Source: Flavobacterium humi
GTDB taxonomy: Bacteria > Bacteroidota > Bacteroidia > Flavobacteriales > Flavobacteriaceae
Direction of reading: 5' to 3'
Assembly (NCBI RefSeq): GCF_004745595.1
Contig: NZ_SRLH01000007.1
Location: 175,636 to 239,635, forward strand
Length of the DNA: 64,000 nucleotides
Part shown: in pieces, positions 1 to 7,732 of the stretch
How the letters are laid out: each line of letters starts with the position of its first letter
Position numbering within the stretch: the first letter of the stretch is position 1
The notes under the pieces: generated by a model
Database searches by the model: none
What the model saw: the letters and a program-made list of their open reading frames with translations, nothing else
What the model was told of the DNA's origin: nothing
Translations under genes and position numbers: made by a program

Positions 1-1
1 A

Positions 2-787
2 CCTAAAAAAACGAAATTGGTCTGTACGGAGCATAATGTTCAGAACAACAGGAGGAAATATGGCTACCTGCGGCCTATTGACAAATGGGTTTACAACCGT
101 TACAACAAAGTGATCTGCATTACGGATTTAGTAGAAGAAAGCCTGCACGAATGGCTGTCCCAATTCAGGAAGTCCATTGTGATTAATAACGGCGTGAATT
201 TAAGGGAGATTTCATTGGCCCAGAAAAACATAGCAAAGGAAGACTATAATTTTATTAATTTTAATAAAAAAAATATCCTGATGGTCGGGCGTTTCAACCT
301 GATCCAAAAAAACCATACCTCTTTAGTTGAGGCGGTAGCTTTATTGGGGAAAGAATACCACGTGTATTTTGCCGGTACCGGTTCAGATATGGATGCGATA
401 AAGGAAATTGTTTCCCGGTTGGAAATAGAAGACCAGGTACATTTCCTTGGGCTCAGGACTGATGTGTATCAGTTGATGCACCTGATGGATTTAAATGTCC
501 TTTCCACCCATTACGAAGGTTTGTCTGGAGTTACCCTGGAAGGGCTGGCCAGTGGCAGGCCGTTTATCGGTTCTGATGTGGAAGGCGTGAAAGATGTTGT
601 GCCCAATGATGATTTTTTATTCCCTGACAATGAGCCTCAAGTCCTTGCCGATAAGATCCAAAAGGTGCTGAATGAGAAAAATGTCCAGGATTATTTAGTT
701 TCGGAGGGATTGAAATTTGTTGAAAATTATTCGATAGATAAAATGGCATTGTCTTATCTTGCTGTTTATAAAGAATTTATCCATTAA
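2..787 (+). CDS. Glycosyltransferase family 4 (5'-truncated by window edge)
   Basis: This is the C-terminal part of a GT-B fold glycosyltransferase that adds a sugar to a lipid-linked or nascent polysaccharide in the cytoplasm. The frame is open from base 2, so the true start lies outside the window; the TTG at 17 is internal, since the text around it (CTEHN, then VICITDLVEESL) is typical mid-protein GT4 sequence. The donor-binding half is complete, with the MVGRF strand near residue 90 and the E-x7-E motif in EGLSGVTLEG near residue 168. It is the first visible gene of the polysaccharide locus and lies 20 bp before the beta-helix lipoprotein gene. Confidence 0.85.
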   Translation, partial: PKKTKLVCTEHNVQNNRRKYGYLRPIDKWVYNRYNKVICITDLVEESLHEWLSQFRKSIVINNGVNLREISLAQKNIAKEDYNFINFNKKNILMVGRFNLIQKNHTSLVEAVALLGKEYHVYFAGTGSDMDAIKEIVSRLEIEDQVHFLGLRTDVYQLMHLMDLNVLSTHYEGLSGVTLEGLASGRPFIGSDVEGVKDVVPNDDFLFPDNEPQVLADKIQKVLNEKNVQDYLVSEGLKFVENYSIDKMALSYLAVYKEFIH

Positions 788-807
788 TTATTTAGTTTCA
801 ACCAAAG

Positions 808-1899
808 ATGAATAAAGGTTTACTACTATTATTTTTGATGCTGTCTTTTTGTTCTTCACAAAAACAAGAACATTCAGACAAGCTACCTGCTAAATACCTT
901 TCGCAGTTTAAGATTTCCGAAACAGAAAGAAAAACGGTAATCAGGAAGTTCAAACCTGTAGACCTAACCCGTTACCTCCCAAAAAAATACGTGACTGACG
1001 GTTCTGTAGACTATACAGAATACCTGCAAAAAGGCATAAATGAAAACCGGAATGTGCTGATGCCTGATTTTTCAATAAAGATCAATCAAAACGGGCTGCA
1101 GTTAAGGAGTAATTCCAAGGTCATTTTCAATAAGAAATCAAAGTTGGTCATCATGCCAAACGGTCAGACCAATTATGGGGTCTTGAGTTTGATAGAAAAG
1201 GAAAACGTATCCATCTATTATGCTACTATAACAGGAGACAAATTCTCTCATTTGAACCAAAAAGGAGAGTGGGGAATGGGCATCAATATCATCGGTTCTA
1301 AAAATATCACAATAAAATACCCCAGAATTGAAAAATGTTGGGGCGATGGGATTTATATAGATTCCCACAAAAATGTACTGGCCAAAAATATTACGATCTA
1401 TAAAGGAATCCTTAATGATAACAGAAGGAACGGGCTGAGCATAATTTCGGGGGAATCCATACATGTCGATTACCTGCTGTCTGCCAATACCAACGGTACC
1501 AAACCAGAAGCGGGGATTGATATAGAACCGGATGACAATAACGGAATATTGAAAGACATCAGCTTAAACCATATTACGACCTATAACAATGGCAGTGACG
1601 GCATCCTGATCGCATTGGAAGCTCTGGTTGGCCCCGTTGCCAAAGATGTCAGGATCAATATCAGCAATCACCTGGACGACGGTTCTGCAACGGGAATGCA
1701 TTTTTACCGTACCACTTACCAATTGCAGGAAAACGGCAAATTGCTCAATGGCACTATAAATGTCACCAATTCAGAATGGATAAACAACAGCAAATTACCT
1801 ATTTGGTATGATACGGATAAGGTGAAAATGCCTCTTTCTTTTACATTGAAAAATACCAAATCAGGAAGCCGCATCCTTGATGATGCCTCAAAAGAATAG
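808..1899 (+). CDS. Parallel beta-helix (pectate-lyase-like) lipoprotein
   Basis: A 363-residue protein with a lipoprotein signal: hydrophobic residues 4-13, then LSFC with Cys15 as the lipidation site, so it is probably anchored in the outer membrane or periplasm. From about residue 85 it repeats short beta-strand and Asn/Gly turns (SKNITIKYPRIEKCWGDGIY, KNVLAKNITIYKGI), the pattern of right-handed parallel beta-helix proteins of the pectate lyase/GH28 superfold. Such proteins in polysaccharide loci can be lyases, hydrolases or epimerases. No catalytic residues could be assigned with confidence. It sits among glycosyltransferase genes and is followed by the next start after 1 bp, so it is probably co-transcribed and acts on the product of this locus. 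Confidence 0.75.
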   Translation: MNKGLLLLFLMLSFCSSQKQEHSDKLPAKYLSQFKISETERKTVIRKFKPVDLTRYLPKKYVTDGSVDYTEYLQKGINENRNVLMPDFSIKINQNGLQLRSNSKVIFNKKSKLVIMPNGQTNYGVLSLIEKENVSIYYATITGDKFSHLNQKGEWGMGINIIGSKNITIKYPRIEKCWGDGIYIDSHKNVLAKNITIYKGILNDNRRNGLSIISGESIHVDYLLSANTNGTKPEAGIDIEPDDNNGILKDISLNHITTYNNGSDGILIALEALVGPVAKDVRINISNHLDDGSATGMHFYRTTYQLQENGKLLNGTINVTNSEWINNSKLPIWYDTDKVKMPLSFTLKNTKSGSRILDDASKE

Positions 1900-1900
1900 C

Positions 1901-2794
1901 ATGGATGTTTCAGTAATAATAGTCAGTTATAATACCTGCGATTTGACACTCAGGTCAATCGAGTCGGTATACCAGTTTACCAAAGATGTCGCTTTTGAGA
2001 TTATTGTGGTCGACAACGATTCTAAAGATCAAACCGTAAGCAAGGTAAAAGAACAGTTCCCTGATGTAATCCTGATAGAAAGCAAGACCAATGAAGGGTT
2101 CGGAAGGGCGAATAACCGAGGTGCCGCTATCGCGAAAGGTGAATTTGTTTTGCTGCTCAATTCAGATGCGTTCCTTACTTCCAATGCGTTGTGGGAATTT
2201 TGTCAATACATGAGAAAGCACGTGCAAGTAGGCGTTGTTGGCGGTGAATTGTCTACCGGAAGGGATTTTGAAACCGTTTCTTATGGCAACCTTCCTTCAC
2301 TGTTGGAATATTTCAGTTATTTAGGGTTTAAAAGATTGTATAAGTCTTATTTTGATACCAAATTAGCCAGTGGCATTGTCAATAAAACCCCCGAAGAAAA
2401 AGAAGTCGGATATGTAAATGGCGCGGATATGTTCATCAGGAAATCGGTTTTTGACCGGGTAGGCGGCTTCGATAAAGATTTCTTTCTTTATTTTGAAGAA
2501 ACCGAATTATCGTATAGGATTAAAAAAGCCGGGTATAGCTCCAGGATTATCCCTTGGGTTACTATCATTCATTTAGTGAGCTTTTACCGTGAAAAAGACG
2601 CTGATTTTAATTTCAACAAACACCGCATTTATTCCCAAAGCCGCTTTATGTATTTTAAAAAATGCAACGGGTTAATTACAGCGTATCTGGTCAATTGTAT
2701 CATGGCTTTTATTTACTTATTGCAGGGAATAACCCATAAAAACAAGAGGAATGCCGTCAAGAAAGCATTCATCAGTTTTACGGCACACGCCTGA
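1901..2794 (+). CDS. Glycosyltransferase family 2 (rhamnosyltransferase-like)
   Basis: A GT-A fold enzyme of about 297 residues. It opens with the GT2 strand MDVSVIIVSYNT, has the acidic donor/metal site LLLNSDAF near residue 90, and carries the FLYFEETELSYRIKKAG block typical of dTDP-rhamnosyl transferases of the WbbL/RfbF kind. ATG 1901, 1 bp after the preceding stop, is preferred because the family motif begins at once; in-frame ATGs at 1880 and 1883 would overlap the upstream gene. The C-terminus is hydrophobic (AYLVNCIMAFIYLLQG), perhaps a membrane-associating helix. The acceptor and exact sugar cannot be read from sequence. Confidence 0.85.
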   Translation: MDVSVIIVSYNTCDLTLRSIESVYQFTKDVAFEIIVVDNDSKDQTVSKVKEQFPDVILIESKTNEGFGRANNRGAAIAKGEFVLLLNSDAFLTSNALWEFCQYMRKHVQVGVVGGELSTGRDFETVSYGNLPSLLEYFSYLGFKRLYKSYFDTKLASGIVNKTPEEKEVGYVNGADMFIRKSVFDRVGGFDKDFFLYFEETELSYRIKKAGYSSRIIPWVTIIHLVSFYREKDADFNFNKHRIYSQSRFMYFKKCNGLITAYLVNCIMAFIYLLQGITHKNKRNAVKKAFISFTAHA

Positions 2795-2813
2795 TTTTCA
2801 TAAAAACGAACAG

Positions 2814-4028
2814 ATGCAAACCGAAAAAGGAAAAGATATAGTAATACTGGATAATGTAATTATTGGTAATAATCATTTGATTATCAATTCTTCCATGCTG
2901 GAAATTGCCCGTCAGTTGCTTGATGGTCAGCAAGGGAAAGTGCGGTATTACAGCGATCCCAGCCATTCCGAATCTGTAGTTGCCCTGCTTCCTGAAGCTT
3001 ATAAAAATACGTTTGCCTTCAATGCCATACCGGTCATCCATCCGGGAGGAAGAGGCTTTGAAAAAATAGCCTTATGGCGTAAAAAACTATATCTCGACAG
3101 CCGGTATTTCAAAAAGGTATGCAAGGATGTGGCACATACCAAGCCGCAATTGTTCCTGATAACGACCATGATTCCTTTTAATCTGTACCGGTTTTTAAGC
3201 AAGCTTAATACATTGAAAAACCAACAGGTTTTGATAATCCTTCACGGGGAATTAGAAGCTGTATTTTGCAATAACCCATCTTTAACGGCAAGAATCAATG
3301 GGTATTTTTACAAAAAAATCCTGAAAAAGGCCGGAAACAATATTAAATTTTTGGTTTTGAGTGACTATATCAAGGATTCTTTGGCCAATAAAAAACTAAT
3401 CGGGCAAGACCGCCTGATCAGCATCAACCATCCGTTATCGGAATACCAACGGAAGAACCTCACTGTTTCGGGACCGGTTGTCTTTTCGCATTTGGGAGTG
3501 GCAAATAAAAGGAAAAATTCATCGGTAATCTTTGACTTGGCCCGGGAAACCTTTCAGGAATTACCTAAAGATGCCCTGCAGTTCAATATCATCGGAAGAG
3601 TCGATTTATACGGCGCGGATTACTCCAAACCTGATTTTGTAACGATTAAATCAAAACACAACCAATCCATCAGCCAGGAAGAATACATTTCTTTTATTGA
3701 GGCTTCCCATTATTCCCTGATATTCCTGGACAACACTGAATATGTATACAGGATCAGCGGTTCGGTTTTGGATTCTGTCCAATACCAATTGCCTCTTATC
3801 GCCCTGGAACACCCTTTCATAAATGAACTTTTTGAAAAAGGAGGCGATATTGGTTTCCTATGCAAAGATTTGGAAGAAATGAAGCAAGTCGTACTGCGCC
3901 TGGCCCAAAAAGATCCGTTGTATAGCAGCCGGTATGAGACTCAAATCATCAACTTAAGAAAATTGGCGGCGAAATTTTATTCCGGCAATGTTGCTGAAAT
4001 TATTTCCAAAGCAATAAAACCAGCGTAA
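2814..4028 (+). CDS. Putative GT-B glycosyltransferase, divergent
   Basis: A protein of 404 residues with the look of a GT-B glycosyltransferase: a central VLIILHGELEAVF strand, then VVFSHLGVANKRKNS at the start of a second Rossmann-like half. The usual E-x7-E motif is missing; the corresponding segment reads DNTEYVYRISGSVLDS. ATG 2814 is preferred to an upstream ATG at 2751, which would overlap the preceding gene by 44 bp and encode a non-hydrophobic extension. Function is inferred mainly from position between GT2 and GT4 genes. A polysaccharide-modifying enzyme other than a transferase is possible. Confidence 0.6.
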   Translation: MQTEKGKDIVILDNVIIGNNHLIINSSMLEIARQLLDGQQGKVRYYSDPSHSESVVALLPEAYKNTFAFNAIPVIHPGGRGFEKIALWRKKLYLDSRYFKKVCKDVAHTKPQLFLITTMIPFNLYRFLSKLNTLKNQQVLIILHGELEAVFCNNPSLTARINGYFYKKILKKAGNNIKFLVLSDYIKDSLANKKLIGQDRLISINHPLSEYQRKNLTVSGPVVFSHLGVANKRKNSSVIFDLARETFQELPKDALQFNIIGRVDLYGADYSKPDFVTIKSKHNQSISQEEYISFIEASHYSLIFLDNTEYVYRISGSVLDSVQYQLPLIALEHPFINELFEKGGDIGFLCKDLEEMKQVVLRLAQKDPLYSSRYETQIINLRKLAAKFYSGNVAEIISKAIKPA

Positions 4029-4079
4029 TCTGTTTTTTTTGTTTTATTTTGTTTAAAATTAAAATCCCGGGTTTGTAAA

Positions 4080-5234
4080 ATGAAGCAAAAACTCATCAGA
4101 ATCACTACCGTACCTATCTCACTTGAAAAATTATTGACGGGACAGCTGCGTTTTATGAATTCGTTTTACGATGTTATAGCCGTTTCTTCCGAAAAAGAAA
4201 ACCTGGAAAAATTTGGCAAAGCCGAAGGCCTGCCCGTATTTCCCATTGAAATGACCCGGAAAATAACACCAGTACAGGATTTTATGGCCATTGTCAAGTT
4301 GTTTTTCTTCCTTAGGAAACAAAAGCCTTTCATTGTTCATACCCACACTCCAAAAGCCGGCCTGGTCGGTATGATAGCTGCTAAAATGGCCGGTGTCCCG
4401 CACAGGTTGCATACCGTGGCCGGATTGCCGCTTCTCGAAACCGTCGGTGCGAAAAGGAAAATCCTTGATTTTGTTGAAAAAATAATTTACGGGGCAGCTA
4501 CGGCGGTATATCCTAATTCGCATGGGCTGCGTACCATTATTGAGGAAAACAACTACTGCAGTACGAAGAAGTTAAAGGTTTTGGCCAATGGAAGTTCTAA
4601 CGGGATCGATACATCGCATTTTGACCCGGCATTGTTTACATCAGCACAAAATCAGAAACTAAAAGAGCAATGGCATATCGCAAAAGATGATTTTGTTTTT
4701 ATCTTTGTCGGCCGGCTGGTTAAAGACAAGGGCATAAATGAGCTGGTTGAAGCGTTCGGGGTTTTGAATAGTGAAAACCAACATGTTAAATTGTTGCTCG
4801 TTGGTAATTTTGAAAACGACCTGGATCCTCTGGACGAGAGTACCATGAAACGGATCAGTGAGGGAAAAGGAATTATCGAAGCAGGGTATCAAAATGACGT
4901 AAGGCCATACCTGGCTATTGCCGATGCGCTTGTCTTCCCGAGTTACCGCGAAGGTTTCCCTAACGTTGTGATGCAGGCAGGGGCCTTTGGACTTCCGTCT
5001 GTAGTGTCGGATATCAACGGTTGTAACGAAATTATAATCGATGGCAAAAACGGTACTATTATCCCGGTCAAAAACAGCGGTGCGATTTATGAAGCCATGA
5101 AAAAAATGAGCAGCGCAACACCATGGATGGATTCCCTGAAACAGAATGCCCGTCCTATGATCGTATCCCGTTTTGAGCAAAAAGTAGTTTGGGAAGCCAT
5201 ACGAAACGAATATCGCCAACTTGAAAATAAATAA
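4080..5234 (+). CDS. Glycosyltransferase family 4, PglA-like
   Basis: A GT-B transferase of 384 residues. It has the N-terminal HTHTPKAGLVGMIAAKMAGV segment seen in PglA/CapM-type enzymes, the VGRLVKDKGINEL donor-domain start near residue 210, and the motif EGFPNVVMQAGAFGLPS near residue 288, where the second Glu of E-x7-E is Gln. PglA transfers GalNAc to undecaprenyl-PP-bacillosamine. Lying 2 bp before the small phosphoglycosyl transferase gene and upstream of the acetyltransferase, aminotransferase and dehydratase genes, this enzyme probably adds the second sugar onto a bacillosamine-type first sugar. The identity of that sugar is inferred. Confidence 0.85.
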   Translation: MKQKLIRITTVPISLEKLLTGQLRFMNSFYDVIAVSSEKENLEKFGKAEGLPVFPIEMTRKITPVQDFMAIVKLFFFLRKQKPFIVHTHTPKAGLVGMIAAKMAGVPHRLHTVAGLPLLETVGAKRKILDFVEKIIYGAATAVYPNSHGLRTIIEENNYCSTKKLKVLANGSSNGIDTSHFDPALFTSAQNQKLKEQWHIAKDDFVFIFVGRLVKDKGINELVEAFGVLNSENQHVKLLLVGNFENDLDPLDESTMKRISEGKGIIEAGYQNDVRPYLAIADALVFPSYREGFPNVVMQAGAFGLPSVVSDINGCNEIIIDGKNGTIIPVKNSGAIYEAMKKMSSATPWMDSLKQNARPMIVSRFEQKVVWEAIRNEYRQLENK

Positions 5235-5236
5235 AA

Positions 5237-5839
5237 GTGTATCAGTATTTTATAAAACCATCGTTTGATTTTGTCATGGCTCTCATAGGCCTGTTGCTGT
5301 TTATGCCTTTTTTTATCATTGTTTACGTATTGCTCAAAATAGCAAACAAAGGCGAAGCGTTTTTTATCCAGCAACGCCCGGGCAAAAACGGCAAGATTTT
5401 CAAAATCATCAAATTTAAGACCATGACAGACGAAAAAGACAGCCATGGCGTTTTGCTCCCTGATGCCCAAAGACTGACAAAAATCGGGTTGTTTGTACGG
5501 AAGACTTCCCTGGATGAAATCCCGCAACTGATCAACATTTTAAAAGGAGACATGAGCCTGATAGGGCCGAGGCCTTTGCTGACGCATTATCTCCACCTGT
5601 ATAATGATTTCCAAAACCGGCGCCATGAAGTCAAACCGGGCATAACCGGCTGGGCACAGGTTAACGGGCGGAATGCCATCAGTTGGGATCAGAAATTCGA
5701 ATATGATGTCTGGTATGTAGACCACTGCTCGTTTTGGGTAGATGTCAGGATTTTGGCCAAAACCGTATTGAAAGTAATAAAGAAAGAAGGTATAAACGCG
5801 GCTGATGCTGCCACAATAGAACCGTTTAATGGACAGTAA
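5237..5839 (+). CDS. Initiating sugar-phosphate transferase (PglC-type, small monotopic)
   Basis: A 200-residue phosphoglycosyl transferase that moves a sugar-1-phosphate from UDP-sugar to undecaprenyl phosphate at the inner face of the membrane. One hydrophobic N-terminal re-entrant helix (residues 10-35) is followed by the family motifs FKTMTDEKD, the catalytic Asp-Glu pair in TSLDEIPQL, LIGPRPLL and KPGITGWAQVNGRN. The length matches PglC rather than the larger WcaJ class. Translation starts at GTG 5237, 2 bp after the GT4 stop. The 3' end overlaps the next gene by 11 bp. A second initiating enzyme of the large class lies at 39319. Confidence 0.92.
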   Translation: MYQYFIKPSFDFVMALIGLLLFMPFFIIVYVLLKIANKGEAFFIQQRPGKNGKIFKIIKFKTMTDEKDSHGVLLPDAQRLTKIGLFVRKTSLDEIPQLINILKGDMSLIGPRPLLTHYLHLYNDFQNRRHEVKPGITGWAQVNGRNAISWDQKFEYDVWYVDHCSFWVDVRILAKTVLKVIKKEGINAADAATIEPFNGQ

Positions 5840-6434
5840 CATAGTTTTATACGGCGCAAGCGGGCATTGTAAAGTCATTATCGACATATTGCAATGCAAT
5901 AACCAGCCTGTTCAGGCTATAATAGATGACGCGCCCAAATTAGGAACCATCCTCGATATTCCGATAATACATACAAAGCAGTTTGATTTCTCGACTGCGC
6001 AGAATATGATTTTGTCTATCGGAAACAACAAAGTAAGAAAGAGGCTGGCGGCAGAATTGCCATTTAATTTTAGTACAGCCATTCATCCCAAAGCGATCGT
6101 TTCAAACCATGCCAGCCTTGGCGAAGGAACCGTGGTTATGGGAGGTGCTGTGGTTAATCCTGATGCAACCATTGGAAAACACTGTATCATTAATACAGGA
6201 GCCGTTATAGAACACGACTGCCGGATTGAGGATTATGCACATATTTCACCCAATGCTTCCCTGGCAGGTGGCGTAACAGTTGGAGAAGGGACGCAGGTCG
6301 GAATAGGTGCCTCAGTCATCCAGGGCATAAAAATCGGCAAATGGGTGGTCATCGGGGCAGGAGCCGTAATTATCAACGACATACCGGACAATGTGGTGGT
6401 GGTAGGGAACCCAGGTAGAATATTAAAAAAATAA
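5829..6434 (+). CDS. pglD: Sugar O/N-acetyltransferase, NeuD/PglD family
   Basis: A 201-residue acyltransferase with an N-terminal Rossmann-like domain (VLYGASGHCKVIIDIL) and a C-terminal left-handed beta-helix built of hexapeptide repeats from about residue 95. The catalytic His is probably the one in AVIEHDCRIED near residue 125. In the bacillosamine pathway PglD acetylates UDP-4-amino-4,6-dideoxy-GlcNAc using acetyl-CoA. The gene overlaps the PglC-type gene by 11 bp and is followed after 3 bp by the aminotransferase gene, which supports that assignment over a sialic-acid O-acetylase. Confidence 0.85.
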   Translation: MDSNIVLYGASGHCKVIIDILQCNNQPVQAIIDDAPKLGTILDIPIIHTKQFDFSTAQNMILSIGNNKVRKRLAAELPFNFSTAIHPKAIVSNHASLGEGTVVMGGAVVNPDATIGKHCIINTGAVIEHDCRIEDYAHISPNASLAGGVTVGEGTQVGIGASVIQGIKIGKWVVIGAGAVIINDIPDNVVVVGNPGRILKK

Positions 6435-6437
6435 AGA

Positions 6438-7577
6438 ATGAGCAATAATTCAAAAATATGGCTTTCATCGCCACATATGGGAGGAAGCGAACAGCAATTT
6501 GTAAAAGAAGCCTTCGATACGAATTGGGTAGCACCATTAGGGCCTAATGTTTCCGGATTTGAAAAAGACCTGGAGCACTATATAGGGGAAAATTCGCAAG
6601 TAGCCGCTTTAAGTTCGGGTACAGGAGCCATCCATTTAGGGCTGATCCTGTTAGGAGTCCAGGCAGGAGATGAGGTAATTTGCCAAAGCATGACTTTTTC
6701 GGCCTCAGCCAACCCAATTCTGTACCTGGGAGCCATTCCTGTTTTTGTGGATAGCGAACCCGAAACCTGGAACATCTGCCCTGAAGCTTTGGAAGAAGCT
6801 ATTAAGGACAGGATAGCCAAAGGGAAAAAACCGAAAGCGATCATTGGTGTGCATCTCTACGGAATGCCTTTCAAAATAGACGAAATCAAGGCTATTGCCG
6901 ATGCATATCAGATTCCCCTTCTCGAGGACAGTGCCGAAGCGCTCGGAAGTACCTACAAAGGAAGGAAATGTGGGACGTTCGGGGAAATTGGCGTTTTGTC
7001 TTTCAACGGAAATAAAATCATCACAACATCAGGAGGCGGGGCTTTGGTTACGTCAAAACCTGAAATTAAGTCAAAAGCTGTTTTCATGGCAACCCAGGCC
7101 CGTGACAATGCTCCTCATTACCAGCATAGTGAGATAGGTTATAATTACAGGATGAGCAATATTTGTGCAGGGATCGGCCGCGGCCAGATGCAGGTGCTGG
7201 ATAAGCATGTCGGCCTCAGGAGAGGAATGCACCAATGGTACGCTGATTTTTTTGCAAAAATAGACGGAGTGACGTTGTTTTCAGAACCTTCCGATGATTT
7301 TTACTCTAATCATTGGTTGAGCGCTATTGTCATCGATCCTGAAAAAACGGGAGGCAAAACCAGTACAGACCTGCGTTTGGCCCTGGAAAGCGCCAATATT
7401 GAAAGCCGCCCGCTGTGGAAGCCAATGCACCTGCAGCCGATATTTGAACAGTATCCGTATTACGGAGGGAAGATTTCCCAGGATTTGTTTGAGAACGGCT
7501 TGTGTTTGCCTTCCGGTTCGAATACGACCGAGGAAGAAAAAAACAGAATATTTGCCGAACTTCAACTATTTTTTTAG
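6438..7577 (+). CDS. pglE: DegT/DnrJ/EryC1 sugar aminotransferase (PglE-like)
   Basis: A PLP-dependent nucleotide-sugar aminotransferase of 379 residues. Visible motifs are the SSGTGAIHLGL cofactor-binding loop near residue 58, LLEDSAEALGS with the Asp that holds the pyridine nitrogen near residue 160, and SFNGNKIITTSGGG with the Schiff-base Lys near residue 190. It would transaminate a UDP-4-keto-6-deoxy-GlcNAc made by the dehydratase encoded next, giving the substrate of the adjacent acetyltransferase. In the same transcription unit as those genes. Confidence 0.9.
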   Translation: MSNNSKIWLSSPHMGGSEQQFVKEAFDTNWVAPLGPNVSGFEKDLEHYIGENSQVAALSSGTGAIHLGLILLGVQAGDEVICQSMTFSASANPILYLGAIPVFVDSEPETWNICPEALEEAIKDRIAKGKKPKAIIGVHLYGMPFKIDEIKAIADAYQIPLLEDSAEALGSTYKGRKCGTFGEIGVLSFNGNKIITTSGGGALVTSKPEIKSKAVFMATQARDNAPHYQHSEIGYNYRMSNICAGIGRGQMQVLDKHVGLRRGMHQWYADFFAKIDGVTLFSEPSDDFYSNHWLSAIVIDPEKTGGKTSTDLRLALESANIESRPLWKPMHLQPIFEQYPYYGGKISQDLFENGLCLPSGSNTTEEEKNRIFAELQLFF

Positions 7578-7732
7578 TATTTTGCAAAACCTTTTAGTAA
7601 GGAATGGCAGGAGTCAATGGCTTATTATGAGTTGTTTATGAGATTGATTTTTTGAATAATGCGTTTTAAAGTGTATTTACTTTGGAGATAGAAGAGAGAG
7701 CTAAAATAAAATCTATTTTACATCAGATAGTG

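Noticed and set aside
4029..4079. Promoter in the T-rich gap before the PglA-like gene
   Set aside because: TATTTTG there is one base short of the -7 consensus and no -33 element fits; left unannotated.
7682..7732. TTG 7682 as the start of the dehydratase
   Set aside because: The added 17 residues are polar and charged and not part of the family N-terminus; ATG 7733 lies directly before the membrane region.
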